A DNA stretch of 64,000 nt from Manduca sexta (taxonomy: Eukaryota; Arthropoda; Insecta; Lepidoptera; Sphingidae), in contig NC_051128.1 in NCBI RefSeq assembly GCF_014839805.1, forward strand, positions 10,988,466 to 11,052,465, given 5' to 3'. Positions 12,109-25,310 of this stretch are shown in pieces. Below the pieces are notes generated by a model that saw only the letters and a list, made by a program, of their open reading frames with translations, did not search any database and had not been told where the DNA came from. Within the stretch, counting starts at the first letter, position 1. Every line of letters starts with the position of its first letter. The position numbers and the translations under genes were made by a program.

Positions 12109-13982
12109 CCTACTACCAGCTTTATTATAACATTACCTGATAATGGTATTATTACAATATTATGTGGTAAGGCCGTAGAGTTACGTGTAATGTGCGGCTG
12201 GCTCTATCATGGTGGTCAACTAAGGTAAATGATAGTTTCCTTATATTTTTGGACGGTCAGTAGGCATGTCTGATATAACTTTTTCAGAATTAGCAATGCA
12301 CGTTGGGATTGCCAGAGGACTTGAGCAACAGCAGTAGTAGGTATGTAATTGTTTACCATCAGGTAAAGAAGACTTTTGTTTATTCCTAATTCATAATACG
12401 AAAGGCAATTATTTATAATATTTATATTTGAATGTCCCTCTCGAAGACGTAGAAAAAGATAATTTATCAATATATACGTGATTAGAATAACATAAACTAA
12501 ATTTAAAATGAACTTCCGTATATACCCTCGGTCATGGCCCACAAAACTGATTTCATCAGGTTTTATTATTTATTCATAAATCTGTGCAAAATTATATTTT
12601 CTGATCAACAAAGTCCTACAAATCTGTTTGTTATTGTTCTTATTTCCATAAGAACACATATTTACGTAGTAACACATATTACATAAATTTTATCATATCT
12701 ACTGTCCACTCGATCATTCAGGTCATGAATAATTTCAACGCGATTATAAACAAAACCGAATTATCTTATCGCAGATCGTTTTAAAAGTAAGTGAAAATGT
12801 CCTATCACATAGTCAGTATAAAATGATTAGCGGATACAGACTACAGAACACACGACGATATCTGAACAGTGTTTAGAACCGACGACCTTGAGACAGCACA
12901 GAATTCGCATGTAACTGCTACAAGGTTTACAATTCCGTGAAATATTTACATAATAAAATACATGGTATGGTGAAGATGTGTACGTGCGTTTTACAACCGA
13001 GTGGAGAGACGCTTCTTTGATATCGACAGCATGTTCTCTCGCTTTAGAGGACGTTGTCAAAACTTGTAAGAATCTTAAAGGCACTAGAAATCGTTTCTCT
13101 ATGCAAAGTAAATTAAAATCTTATTTTATAATCATACGCTCGTTTTTCTCCCATCGCTTTTTTGGGTAGACCAATTAGCAAGACACTTCTGAAGAAGATT
13201 GATAGAAGATTTTGATCAGGATGACCGATGCTGGCACCACGAAAAAATATAAGGCAGAAGAAAACATCACTCATGAGTAACCATGAGCTTCAATGGAAAC
13301 AAAAAATATTTCAACAATATAACTGCTTTCCTTCGCTTCCTCAAGTGTTAGAATGTATTATTGGCAAATCAAACAATTCTATTCCAATGTTCCAATTACA
13401 TCACAATAACAGACGTCGGGTGGAAGCTTCCTGCATCCGTCGAGTCCACGTGCAGCGAGCGAGACTCTACCATGAGATACAAACTGTTACAGACGTACGG
13501 AATGCTCGAGATGTATGTGTGAAATCGTTAATCATCGCAGTATACGAACGTTTCTTAATAGATATTTGCGTTACACTTTGTACAAATTGGTTGACTGAGA
13601 ATTACAATGCGATAGATGGACAATCAAAGGTTTTAGCCAAGCGCACTGCTTAAAATAGGAAAAAAACTGTACTAAGAGAGAAATGCTTATACTTGGTCTA
13701 AGTACATTAAAGAAATTATAATAAAATATCCTGATCCGCGTGTAAACATTAAAAATTGTCAGTAGAGTCGCAGATTGGTTGTTAAAGCCAGCAGCGCGCG
13801 CGCACGCCGCGGCACGAGCCAAGACCGCGGCGCTGGCACCGACGCAACGCGCGTCATATCCGCCGGTGCATACCGCGCACAGAACGCTTTGGATTTCACA
13901 CACTTTCCTTTATTTTAATATAGCTACAATAATCACAGTATTTTATGTGCACAGTCAAGTAAAACGACATTTAGTAAAAAGT
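12109..13982. other. non-coding DNA with one longer open frame
   Basis: An open frame of 141 codons runs on the plus strand at 13228-13653. It shows no motif, signal peptide or splice context that I recognise and may be chance, so I do not annotate it as a gene. A small GC-rich patch lies at about 13790-13870. Confidence 0.5.
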
Positions 13983-14035
13983 TTTGTGGCACAGTGGATG
14001 CGCTTTAGCCGAGAGTTTGCGGATTAGAACTTTAG
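13983..14035 (+). repeat. tRNA-like SINE head fragment
   Basis: It contains GTGGCACAGTGGATGCGC followed by 'ccgagagtttgcggattag', the order of A-box and B-box regions seen in tRNA-headed lepidopteran SINEs. The B box is degenerate and no body is visible. Confidence 0.4.
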
Positions 14036-14063
14036 ACATAGGATAAATATTTATCGTTTCGTT

Positions 14064-14368
14064 ATTTATTTAATGCTTTGAATGACGAGACAAGCTTGTA
14101 GTTCGCCGGATGGTAAACGACACAACCGCCAATAAACAGTAGAAACACCATCCAACGCCTTTAATTACAAAGTATTGTTTGGTATTTCACTGCGCTCGCC
14201 ATCCTGAGATGTAATATGGTTACTCTTAATATGTCCAATAGTTACACTCGCTACAACTTTCTTCAAACAGGAACACAACAGTGACACTCACTGCTGCTTG
14301 GCGGCAGGAAGAGACATTGCGATGGTACCTACCCAGACGGACTCTCACATATGAGACACCTACCAGTA
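14064..14368 (+). repeat. dispersed lepidopteran repeat (ATTCCACTGCGCTCGCCATC type), copy 1
   Basis: It aligns with 38780-38995 across 'ctttgaatgac', 'aaacagtagaaacacc', 'caaagtattgttt', 'ccactgcgctcgccatcctg' and 'tatgtcca'. This copy extends further, through 'ctgcttggcggcag' to 'gacacctaccagta'. I know the family as abundant in Lepidoptera. There is no reading frame of note, and it may be SINE-like or a LINE-derived tail. Confidence 0.75.
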
Positions 14369-14640
14369 TATTATTTTGGAGATGGGTATTCTGTAAAAGT
14401 CTCTTGTATGTCGATGCTATCGAAAGTCCGACTAGGGAGGTCTACCTACATGTGACGGTTAGATGATTTTGTACAATAATTCGTCTTGTATATATCCGTA
14501 TTATCATTTTAATCACTTCAACTACGGTTCGTTTAGTTTTTGTTGTTGTTAAAATGACGTCAATGGAAATGTTTCACTGCTATTATACGATGTTTAAAGC
14601 ACATTTATAAAACAATAAAATTACTTAAAATAATAATATT

Positions 14641-14893
14641 GACTGCCTCGGTGGCGTAGTTGTACTGCATGCGCGGTACGGCAGCGCTCTGAGGTCCTGG
14701 GTTCGAATCCCAGGTCGGGCAAAGTGATATTTGGGTTTTTCTGCTCAGTATCAGCCCGGAGTCTGGAATTTGTGCCCGATATGGCGATAGGCTCGCCCCC
14801 TATCACATCATGGGACGGAACACACTTGGCGAAAACGGTTGCGCTTCTCTGCATACCCCTTCGGGGATAAAATGCGTGATGTTGTGTGTAATC
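14641..14893 (+). repeat. tRNA-derived SINE, family A copy 2
   Basis: This is the best-preserved member in the window. It has A box GGTGGCGTAGTTG, perfect B box GGTTCGAATCC at 14700-14710, the body blocks 'tgatatttgggtttttctgc' and 'gcccgatatggcgatagg', and the end block 'ccccttcggggataaaa'. Polymerase III transcription from the internal promoter is possible but not shown. Confidence 0.87.
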
Positions 14894-17800
14894 TGTTTTA
14901 TTGCGGTAAGGAGACGTGAATCATATATTTTAACAAACACTATTACAATAGCACAACCGAGAATATTCTTTTATAGCAAAATTATTATATTTTCAGTATA
15001 TCGGTCTTTATTATCTCAAAGATGAGCTAGTATGGGGTTGGTACACGATATACATATCTCCGATTTCTCTTTATTTTAAACCCTCAGTTTGACGTACACA
15101 GGTTTTTAAATATTTCTCCTTACAATGAAGACAACAGTTCTCAAATACATACATAAACACGTATGTAAAAGCAGAAAAATATTGCCTCTAGTTGAAAATT
15201 GCACTCCGTCCTACTACATCTAGACCGTTTTTATTCTTAAGTCTAGAGTCAAGTCAAGAGTTACAAAATCCCACATGATATTGAAAAGACACGCAACTCC
15301 GTAGTGTACGTAAACCGCGCCGTAGTCGGAGGTCCGTGCCGACCTGTTGTGTTGCGTCGGAGGCGCGTGGGCGGCCTTGTGACTGTGAGGTAGGTCGGAC
15401 GACCTCCCACACTGGCTAAACATTGACGTACAACTGAAATGGGACCTTCGAGTGCGAGTAGTAGGCTTCCCTATGCGACTCCAAAAATAATATATTTTGA
15501 ATACGTCGGTCTGGAAGTCATACTATTGTAAAACATGTATGGAACTTTCAACAAGGCGCGTTAATAGTACATTTCGCTTAGCAACTTTCTTTGATGATGA
15601 ACTGATTATTTCATTGAAAACATTGATCTGGAAATCCCTAGGGAACTCATCATGTAACTATTAAAGAAGAAGGTATCTACTATTGCATTATTTTTTAAAC
15701 TAACATAATAATGTTATGTTTACGATAGTTTATCTTTTGTATAAAACGATCTGCTTTTAGTAGTAAATATTATTACTCACGCTTTCGTCTTAAATCTAAA
15801 TTCTGAAGAGCAGTACTTCCTATCATTCAATAGTTTAAATATTCAAAGCACTAAATAGCGCTTATCAGCAGATAAGGAAATTGCTGGTCTCGTCTGGAAA
15901 TGTATAAAAAAAAACAATTTAATGTTAATTTCGAGTGCAAAAGTGCAAGGTCCATGTAAATTAGCAATTCTATACGTTTTGAATACCAGACGACGGACTA
16001 CATAATGACGATGCTATTGTTTCGATATTTGTTTTGAAATTATAATTTACAAAAAAATGTTAAACTCACTTCGCAAACAACTTAATTTCTTCAAGAATAA
16101 CAAATAGGGTTTAAAAGTTTAAATATTCATTGTGGCTTTTCCTTGATCTTTGTTATTAGGTTTTAATTGGTATATGTATTCTGCTTTTCGCTTCACACAA
16201 ATATCAAAACTTAATTGAATTCAACACGAATCCATGTCCATTATATTTCCAGTAGTGTAAAATATTCGAAACATTACTCCAGCGAACCTCATCAGAAAAT
16301 GCCAGACTACAAAACATTATTCCCGAGCTCATAATATAATAATCCGCATAGCGGCAGTCATTAAACCTGGTGAACTCCAGTGCGCGGCGGTAAGAACCCA
16401 CTGACCAACATTCACGGCCAGTCAATCATCCAATTGTGACGTTGGAGCCAACGTTGGCGGGCTTGCTCCAAGGTTGAGAGGCAGCTGTTTCGGCTGTTGA
16501 ACCGCTGACACCACTTCATTGCCGCTTCCTGCCCCGTGGCCAACAATGAGTAATTGCTTATTATATAACACGCGCAGAGAATGATACTACGTTGCGCTTT
16601 CTTCTTACAATATTGATTCAAATTGTTTTTTTATTGGCGTAGTGGCTAGCGATGGTTATATAAAATTTTATAGGTTTTCAACGATAATTTACTTTGCATA
16701 TTAGTCGCCTCTATTTACTTTGAATTAAGATGATTTAAGAACCGCCTTGACTCACTTTAAGATTCCTAATAATATATTATTTTATGTGGATCATTAATCC
16801 TTCATTTTGTAAGACTAGCCGACGTCCTGTCAGAGCGTGACTAATTATTGACTTACCGTCTCTGCCACTTTACAACTCGCACAAAAAATTACTTTAAAGC
16901 GACTACCCACGTTTCTCTTCTTATCCATTGTTAGTATATTAGATTAGGTTTTTTATTTTCAAAGATTCGTCCCATCCTCACTGACTCTCGAGTAGTTTTG
17001 ACTTAAGTTTGTAATATAAAACAAACACCGCTTTCAACTCTAATACAAATTCAACAGATGGTCATGCAAATTCGCCCAAACAATTATTACGGACTAGTGG
17101 CCTTAATAACGACTTCCCAAGTCTCCATCACAATAGACGAATAAAACGCAGCTGCAAATTGCGAAATGATCAATGGAATGGTAGAATTTACGACGTCTAG
17201 CCGCCGCGTGGTAAAAATAAAAGCATTGTGATGACGGGTGGAAAATGCCTGACGGCAGCCAGATGGGGCACGTGCTCGCCGTGTATTACACAATATGTAA
17301 TTAGTTATTAGCACATTACAGCGGCATACACACGAATATCTGTGAGGCTGTTTTCTGCTTCACTGCATTTAACATGAGGGACGGCGAAGTCTCTTTAGAA
17401 AAAAATATAAAGAGCTGATGTTTGTAAGAGTGTACAGGGTCCCTGAGGGATATAGGCTATTTTTATCACAAGAATGGACGTGATATCTTCAAAAAATAAT
17501 CTTATACCCTAAAAGCTGTTCACGCATTGTCGGTTGCTCTAACTTTGTTGAAGATTATAAACAGCGATGATTATAATCTATCGTCAGTGACTCACATGTT
17601 CGTCCTCTATGGTATCAACAAATACAATGGGTCCGCAAATTATATTTAGAATCTATAAATGGAAAACGTCAATGCGATTCAGCACTAATGTAATTAAAAT
17701 GGAACTAATAAAATTACCAACCTAGGAATCCCAGACGAGCGTTGTTGACGCGTGGGACGCGCGTAGAGGGAGGGGGGGCAGGCACTTGTTTGTAAATAAT

Positions 17801-18407
17801 ACCCGTCAAGGTTCGTTCACACGTGGTCTGTTCACACAGCCCGGCACGCCGGCGTGCACAACGCGTGCTCTAATACATTACTAATCAGTAATTACTAACC
17901 TTCGGAAACGGCATAATAAAAATTTTATGACTGATTCTTTGTATAGATTCGTCATCGGAGTTTCTTACTTATAAGTAGTTGTTTAGACAAAGTAAGACTA
18001 GAAATAGATACTAGAAAAGTAAAGTTCTGTGGCAATGCTAATGTTAGGTAGAAAATGAGGCAATAATCAATGCAATCAATTGTATTCAAAATAGGCGTTT
18101 GGATTCAGTCGCTAATTCAGCATAAGAATATTTATTTCAAGATTAAAACACTTCATCAAATTCATTTTGAACAGATGAAATATTTCATTTTTGTTAGATC
18201 TTGTATGAAATGAATTATTTAAAACTCAAATCGACCAACCACAAACCTGGTTAGCACTTCTGTTGTTGTATAAATATAACTCTCCAAAACCAAACAATAT
18301 TAATCAGCAGTAATAAAACGAAATATATCTAACTTCCTCAAAACACAAATAAATTCATTACGAACCATGTTTTAAAACACTGAACACTGATATAATAACT
18401 ACTCATA
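14894..18407. other. non-coding DNA
   Basis: About 3.5 kb with no supported gene or repeat. Short GC-rich patches lie near 15310-15410 and 17740-17860; the latter holds a G-run around 17770. The rest is AT-rich. Confidence 0.5.
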
Positions 18408-18433
18408 TCTATACTATTATATAAAGCTGAAGA

Positions 18434-18470
18434 GTTTGTTTGTTTGTTTGTTTGTTTGTTTGTTTGTTTG
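18434..18470 (+). repeat. (GTTT)n microsatellite inside the Helitron
   Basis: Nine uninterrupted GTTT units plus one G, just after the element's 5' end. The related copies have about five (24828-24848) and two (near 60970) units. Confidence 0.95.
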
Positions 18471-18476
18471 AACGCG

Positions 18477-18968
18477 CTAATCTCAGGAACTACCGGTCCA
18501 AACTGAAAAATTCTTTTTACGTTGGATAGCCCTTTGTTCGTGGAGTGCTATAGGCTATATATCATCACGCTATACCCAATAGGAGCGGGGCAGTAATGGC
18601 TAATCTCAGGAACTACCGGTCCAAACTGAAAAATTCTTTTTGCGTTGGATAGCCCTTTGTTCGTGGAGTGCTGTAGGCTATATATCATCACGCTATACCC
18701 AATAGGAGCAGGGCAGTAATGGCTAATCTCAGGAACTACCGGTCCAAACTGAAAAATTCTTTTTACGTTGGATAGCCCTTTGTTCGTGGAGTGCTATAGG
18801 CTATATATCATCACGCTATACCCAATAGGAGCGGGGCAGTAATGGCTAATCTCAGGAACTACCGGTCCAAACTGAAAAATTCTTTTTGCGTTGGATAGCC
18901 CTTTGTTCGTGGAGTGCTATAGGCTATATATCATCACGCTATATTCAATAGGAGCGGAGCAGTAATGA
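18477..18968 (+). repeat. four tandem 123-bp units in Helitron copy 1
   Basis: Units start at 18477, 18600, 18723 and 18846, each with 'ctaatctcaggaactaccgg'. They differ at only a few positions (for example tttttacg/tttttgcg, gctataggc/gctgtaggc), so the array expanded recently or is being homogenised. Confidence 0.95.
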
Positions 18969-19304
18969 AACATGTTGCAAAAACGGGGAAAATTATGAGT
19001 TTTGAGAGCTTCCGTTGCCTGCGCTGCGTAAACGGTTAAAGTTATGCAACAATGATGTATGACGGGAATGTTTCACTTAAAAAGTTCTAAAAAATATATT
19101 ATAAAACAAAAGTCCCCCCGCTGCATCTGTCTGCCTGAACGTATTAAACTCAAAAACTACCCAACGTATTAAGATGAAATTTGGTATGGAGACAGTTTGA
19201 GACCCTGGGAAGAACATAGGCTCCCGGGAAACTACTACTTTTATAACGGAAAACTTTAGCCTGAAAAACTTTATAACGCGGGCGGAGCCGCGGGCAAAAG
19301 CTAG

Positions 19305-20159
19305 TATAAATATAGCTGAATAATGTTCTAGAATAAACACGTTATCTAAATGTATTAATAACACGTTATTGTGCTAATGTTTATCTGTCACTATTTGGTT
19401 AATATGTAACTCGAAAACATTCAATGATAACGTTTTATTACGTTATGCGTATTAATTTAATTAATACTTCGGAACCACAGTATTATTTTATTCACAAAAG
19501 GTTAGGCCATTGATTCAAAAAGTGGTCCAGGGGAGACTCGACGGGAGTCTACATTGACCAAAAATAGAGGTATACAATTCGTAAGCGGGGGTCCACGATA
19601 AATGATCCGGTTTTGATAGTAAAGAACTAAAATGTTGGCTTGACTTTGCCTATCAATGTAGGCAGTCAATATTTTATGACGCTCAGCGACTATTACATGT
19701 AATAACTTGCATATTCTGGGAAATATGGTAGATATTTAGACGCAGTGTGTCCACTGGTACCAAAAAAAATTTGAAAATGGTCTATGAGAAAAGAAGTTAG
19801 GGAACCTCTGGTTTAGGCAAATATGCAAACAAGCCAGTTTTACCACGATTATTCTGTCCCATGATGTGTTATGGGCAGGCCTATCAAAATATTGGGCACA
19901 AATTTTAGATAACGAGCTTTTATCTTTATAAAATAATGTTAATTATGCTATTATCGCTGTGACTGGTGATTATTGATAATTACTCACGACTGGGGGGTCG
20001 TCGGATCACTTCCTGCACAGTTTTTCACAACTATAAGATGCATGATAAGCAAGGTTTTTTTGGACCACATTGATTGAGACTACTACATTGGTGTTTACGA
20101 GTAATTCAATACAATAAAATCTAGAATATATCAATTAAAGTTGTTTAAATATACCTAGA
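19305..20159. other. non-coding DNA
   Basis: No gene or known repeat recognised between the Helitron-like element and the next SINE. Confidence 0.5.
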
Positions 20160-20458
20160 AGCAGCGGTAGGCTAGTTGTGTGTGGAATGGACTACAGAGA
20201 GGAATGTCCGCAGGCTCAAAACAAAAGGACACCACACTTTTATAAAATTATGTGCGTATTCTTTATGAATTATCGCTTGCTTTAACGGTGAAGTAAAATA
20301 TCGTGAGAAAACCTGCATACCTGAGAAATTCTCTATAGGAATTTGGAGGGTTTGAAGTCTACCAATCCGCACTAGGCCAGCGTGGTAAAGGTCTAACCTT
20401 TCGCAATAATGGAGAAGGCCCATGCACAGCAGACAGTATATAATGCAGGGCTGTTGAA
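20160..20458 (+). repeat. tRNA-derived SINE, diverged second copy of the 3344-3672 family
   Basis: The head 'gcggtaggctagttg' and a decayed B box 'gcaggctcaaaa' lead into 'gaatgtccgcagg', 'ttaacggtgaag', 'gagaaattctctatagg', 'ccaatccgcactaggccagc' and 'gcagggctgt'. These match the first copy in reverse order. Indels and a lost B-box consensus suggest an older insertion. No target duplication is evident. Confidence 0.8.
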
Positions 20459-23400
20459 GATGAAGTATGCTTAGACACCAACGATAATCTAACTAAATAG
20501 TAGAGCTACACACCAACGTCACCTACAGTGAAACAGAAGTGAAATGCCACTCATGTTACATTTTGTATAGTCAAAGATTGATGGAGCCCTAATAAATTCC
20601 ATTCCTTTTTCTATATCATTATTTTTCTAGGTAAATTCTATTGTTTTCAGTCAGAATTCTATTAAATAACTGTTTGTTGTCCCAAAAAATGTGTGGTTGG
20701 GCATTGACAGTGATAGTGACAATCAGGCAACACAATTCTTAAAAACAAAATCTCACGACCTGATCAACACGGTACTTCACGCGCCGACAAACGTCAAACA
20801 TAAACCAAGATACGAAGCTAAAGAGGTCAGATTCTAAGTAAATATAATTAAATCACATTGGAATTACAAGTTATTGTATTCGCAGTTTTCCTACGATTCC
20901 GCGAACGGACATTAATTGCGGAGAGCGACCCGCGACACTCCGCCGAGGTCGAAGGGTCGCGATCACAGCGATAATGCCGGTTTGCTGTAATGATAAAGAC
21001 AAATAGAGTCTGGATCTCACGGTGGGTTCCGTGTCAGGAAAACTTTAACGAAAATCGAAGTTGTACTTCTTAATCAGAGTATAGTTACTAAAAAATATCG
21101 TGTTAGTTTTCAAATTGCGTAACTATGTTCAAATGTTTTATACAAGTGAGGAGGGATTTATTCCCGCATTCGGCAATTACAAGAATGCGACATAATATAT
21201 TCGATTTTCCGTGCCTTCTACGCATTCCTACATGCAATTTAAAACAACATTGACTCACCGAGTGTTTAATTGACTAGCATGACCTGCATTGGGTCAACAA
21301 CCCATTAACGATTTCGCAGGAAATCAGGCCTACAATTCTCACACAATTTCCTACAAAATCATACATTTTCCTTGTGGGATTCCATTTCATATATATACTT
21401 AACATGATGTAAGTAAAAAAATTCTTCCATCTACGTATTTTCCGCTATATTGCTATTGTTTTTATTATAAGCTATTTATAAATGAATGGCCTATTGTCTA
21501 CATCGGACTAACTTTATTTCGCAATGTTGTTTGCCTGCAAAATTGATACGTCGTCGGAAAAGTGTTTCTTTTTATATAATGTACATGTGGCAATGCATGT
21601 ACAAAGTTTTGGCAAATTAAATGACAAAGAACAAATTTAGTTAAAATGGATTACACATAGACAACTTTTATCCCGCTAATTTGTTCCCATGGGAAATAAC
21701 GGTATTTTTAACAGATTTTTAAATAGAAGGTTCAATCGTCTTGTAACGCTATGGTCAGTGTTTTAGGATTTTTACAACTGGAAAGGCTTTACATGCGTCC
21801 GCGTGTAAAGCCGCACTTCAGGTCATAACATTACTGCCCATACTAGGCCAAAGGATTGTTTTGTATCCGGCTCAAATTTCGTGCAGATCCTACTAAGTAA
21901 ACATTTGTTTTCACTGTACAAATACTCCGTAACTAATCCAAGCCAAATAAAAAACATAAACTGACTTCCTAAGACGAGAATTTGCTTACGGAAGTCTGTA
22001 TTTGATTAGAATAAAAAAAAAAAAACAAACCAATTTCACGAACCAACGATCTCAAAGGTACATGCCGGCACTCTCAAAGAGTTGTGGAAAATTCAAACGT
22101 AAATGTAAAGCAATAAGGATAAAGTGTAACATAAATATTAATTGAGTACGCAATACACTGAATCATCAGGAATAATAAATAACAACAGTCACGTAAATAA
22201 TGTTGACCCCACATTAAGATACAAATGTGTCGTATTTAACAAGGGACTTTACTGACAACTCTGTCATAACACAAATATTTGTACGTCACCTTTATATTCG
22301 TTTGTATCCGGGATTAAAGCCGCAGGTTGTCGTTCCACAACACATCCTCGTGAAGGCTAAAAATTCCACAAAACGGCATTATTGTTTGTGAAGGTGACTT
22401 CCCCCAGTTCTCACGATAACACGTCGGACCAAAGTGGGTTGGTAGGTCGCTAGCAGTGGTGAAGAGTGCTTACAACCTGATTCCTGCCGACTTCCCATTG
22501 TGTAGAATTTATGTTGAATCTAGTTATTAGAACGATTTCATGCATAGTACCTATAGGTATGTGTCGGGTTCCCCTTCGGAAAATTACATTTCGCCACTGC
22601 GCTCTAAGCCATCTCATACTCATCACATGCAGGTGATGTGAACAGCCGGAAGATATCAGTATATACATAACAATAATACCTAACACTCAGTGTATTCTAT
22701 GATTAAAATGCAGCGCGGAAAAGGTAAACGCGGATACGACGTTCACACAACAAAACCCTCAAGGGCGCGCGACGCGGCGTGTTTTTCTCCACGTTTTTAT
22801 ATTAGAAACTAAACGCAAATAGACGCAACGCGATCGCTTCCTGAAAGCGTCACAATCTTACACCGTTACCATAAACACGAGAAAAAAGTTCAGACACGTG
22901 ACGCTAAATGGCATTGTGATTATATTGCGACGTATAACTATTGTATCTACCTTATAATAACAGTTACAGGAAAATATTAATAAAATAACGATTGAATAAA
23001 CAACATTGCGACGTATGATGATGTTTACAACTCCAAAACATTTGATGAACAATGTGTTAACATTACATAAATTTCGTTCGTGAATGAGTATTCTATAACC
23101 GATGAGTGATTACAATTTGCACTAAATGGATAAGGTAATTACCCCCGGGAGGTAATAGCGCAACGATTTGCTTGAGGCACCGCCGCCTGTGACCATCGCA
23201 ACGATAAGAATATTAGAGGTAAGGAATAATTTTGTTTTACGACACAAATTGACTGAAATTTGCCACGTAAAATTATGGCATAAGATAATGAAGCAAAATC
23301 CAAATTAAAATGATATTAAAAACGGTGTAGTGTGTATACAGTTCTGCCTAGAATATGAATAGATCCGATTGATCCATGTGCCCTCGTCTACCCTTTTACC

Positions 23401-23995
23401 AATCTCTATAACTTTCCTTAAGATTTAAAACTCACCCATTACACCTCGAGGTTCAGATACTATATTGAAAATTCAGGTATAATATACAAATACATATATA
23501 GTTTTGTCTCATTTCGACATCTAAGATGTGCCTATTATAAAATATATAAAGTCGGATAAATATAACCATTAGGAAAATAATAAATCCTATCATCAAATCT
23601 AAATTGAACAATCAAGGGCCTGAAATTGAGGTAAGCGTGTCTAGGCTAACGAAGGGAAGTCCACCGGGCGCTCCTCTGACCTCGATGACATTGCCGCCGC
23701 TTCCTCGTATTTCAATTCTTTGACGTCAATGCGGTGGCCAGATGTGACTCAGGTGTTTTCGGGCGACTGTACACTGGTTGCTTGTCAAATATTAAATTTA
23801 GTAAAATTTGTTGTTTTGTGATCTCAATATTGAATTTTTCTTATAGGGCTTACAAACTTCGTATTGTTTTTTTTGGGTTAGTTTGTGATAACAGCCAAAA
23901 AACTCCGACAAAGAGATGGAAAGGTCGTTGTTAAGGCCATAGCATAGTACAGAAGAGTGTATTCATTATTTAGATTACTTTAGATTTATTTTATA
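20459..23995. other. non-coding DNA between the two Helitron-like elements
   Basis: No supported gene or repeat in about 3.5 kb. A GC-richer patch lies around 20900-20970 and an A-run at about 22013-22025. This is the single-copy arm separating the inverted Helitron pair. Confidence 0.5.
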
Positions 23996-24874
23996 TTAGC
24001 TTTTGCCCGCGGCTCCGCTCGCGTTATAAAGTTTTTCAGGCTAAAGTTTACCGTTATAAAAGTAGTAGTTTCCCGGGAGCCTATGTTCTTCCCAGGGTCC
24101 CAAACTGTCTCCATACCAAATTTCATCTTAATACGTTGAGTAGTTTTTGAGTTTAACACGTTCAGGCAGACAGATGCAGCGGGGGACTTTGTTTTATAAT
24201 ATATTTTTTAGAAATTTTTAAGAGGAACAATCCCGTCATACATCATTGTTGCATAACTTTAACCGTTTACGCAACACACGCAACGGAAGCTCTCATAACT
24301 GATAAATTGTCCCCGTTTTTGCAACATGTTTCATTACTGCTCCGCTCCTATTGGTCATAGCGTGATGATATATAACTTAGAGCACTCCACAAACAAAGGG
24401 CTATTCAACACAAAAGAATTTTTCAGTTCGAATCGGTAGTTCCTGAGATTAGCCATTACTGCTCCGCTCCTATTAGTCATAGCGTGATGATATATAGCCT
24501 ATAGCACTCCACGAACAAAGGGCTATCCAATGCAAAAAGATTTTTTCAGTTTGGCCCGGTAGTTCCTGAGATTAGCCATTACTGCTCCGCTCCTATTGGG
24601 TATAGCGTGATGATATATAGCCTATAGCACTCCACGAACAAAGGGCTATCCAACGCAAAAAGAATTTTTCAGTTTGGACCGGTAGTTCCTGAGATTAGCC
24701 ATCACTGCTCCGCTCCTATTGGGTATAGCGTGATGATATATAGCCTATAGCACTCCACGAACAAAGGGCTATCCAACGCAAAAAGAATTTTTCAGTTTGG
24801 ACCGGTAGTTCCTGAGATTAGCGCGTTCAAACAAACAAACAAACAAACTCTTCAGCTTTATATAATAGTATAGA
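23996..24874 (-). mobile_element. non-autonomous Helitron-like element, copy 2 (inverted)
   Basis: On the minus strand it starts TCTATACTATTATATAAAGC at 24874 and ends CTAA at 23996, with flanking A and T as expected for Helitrons. CTAA fits the CTRR rule. The GC-rich palindrome before the end is slightly altered (CGCG arms). It carries (GTTT)5, four 123-bp units and the same 3' region as copy 1. It has no coding capacity. Confidence 0.85.
24330..24821 (-). repeat. four tandem 123-bp units in Helitron copy 2
   Basis: The unit boundary 'attag' recurs at 24448, 24571, 24694 and 24817, giving an exact 123-bp period. The outermost unit (24330-24450) is more diverged (tattggtcatagc, aacttagag) than the inner ones. 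Confidence 0.95.
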
Positions 24875-25310
24875 TTCCTTTGAGTCAATGATGTGAGCAT
24901 AAAATATAACAGTAAGATATATATTATTAATTAATGTAGTCATTTAAATTATATATTGACCAAGGTATAATAAAACGTATCTGTTCGTCTTAGTCTACAT
25001 CTAGTCACAAACATAGAAGAAACTAAAAATACTACGATACATAGCTGATGACCGTCATTGAAACCGTCTACGTTACGCGTTATCTAGAATTGTGTAGTTA
25101 TGTAACAAAACATTTAATATTCAAACAAGTGTTTCAAGTCGAATACTTTACGCAAGCTGCCCAAAATAGACGCATTAGCATGTTTTCCTCATGTGGCGAC
25201 ATTGTGTCTATCCGATCCTACTAGTGACAAAACAACAGGACATCTACGTTAATAACTGTATATTGCATTAATAACCTTATTTCTGTTTTACTTGTAAATT
25301 TTATTTGGCA
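24875..25310. other. non-coding spacer
   Basis: Nothing recognised. Confidence 0.5.

Larger units (their letters stand above)
18408..19304 (+). mobile_element. non-autonomous Helitron-like element, copy 1
   Basis: It begins TCTATACTATTATATAAAGC and ends CTAG, with A immediately upstream and T immediately downstream. This is the Helitron signature: TC start, CTRR end, insertion between A and T, no target duplication. A hairpin CGCGG-(6)-CCGCG at 19277-19292 sits 8 nt before CTAG, where Helitron terminators lie. Inside are a (GTTT)9 tract, four tandem 123-bp units and a 3' region with 'cccgggaaactactac'. No Rep/helicase gene is present, so it would need a helper in trans. A second copy lies inverted at 23996-24874. 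Confidence 0.85.

Noticed and set aside
18434..18968. CRISPR-like array
   Set aside because: The repeats are contiguous 123-bp tandem units without spacers, inside a Helitron in a eukaryotic genome.
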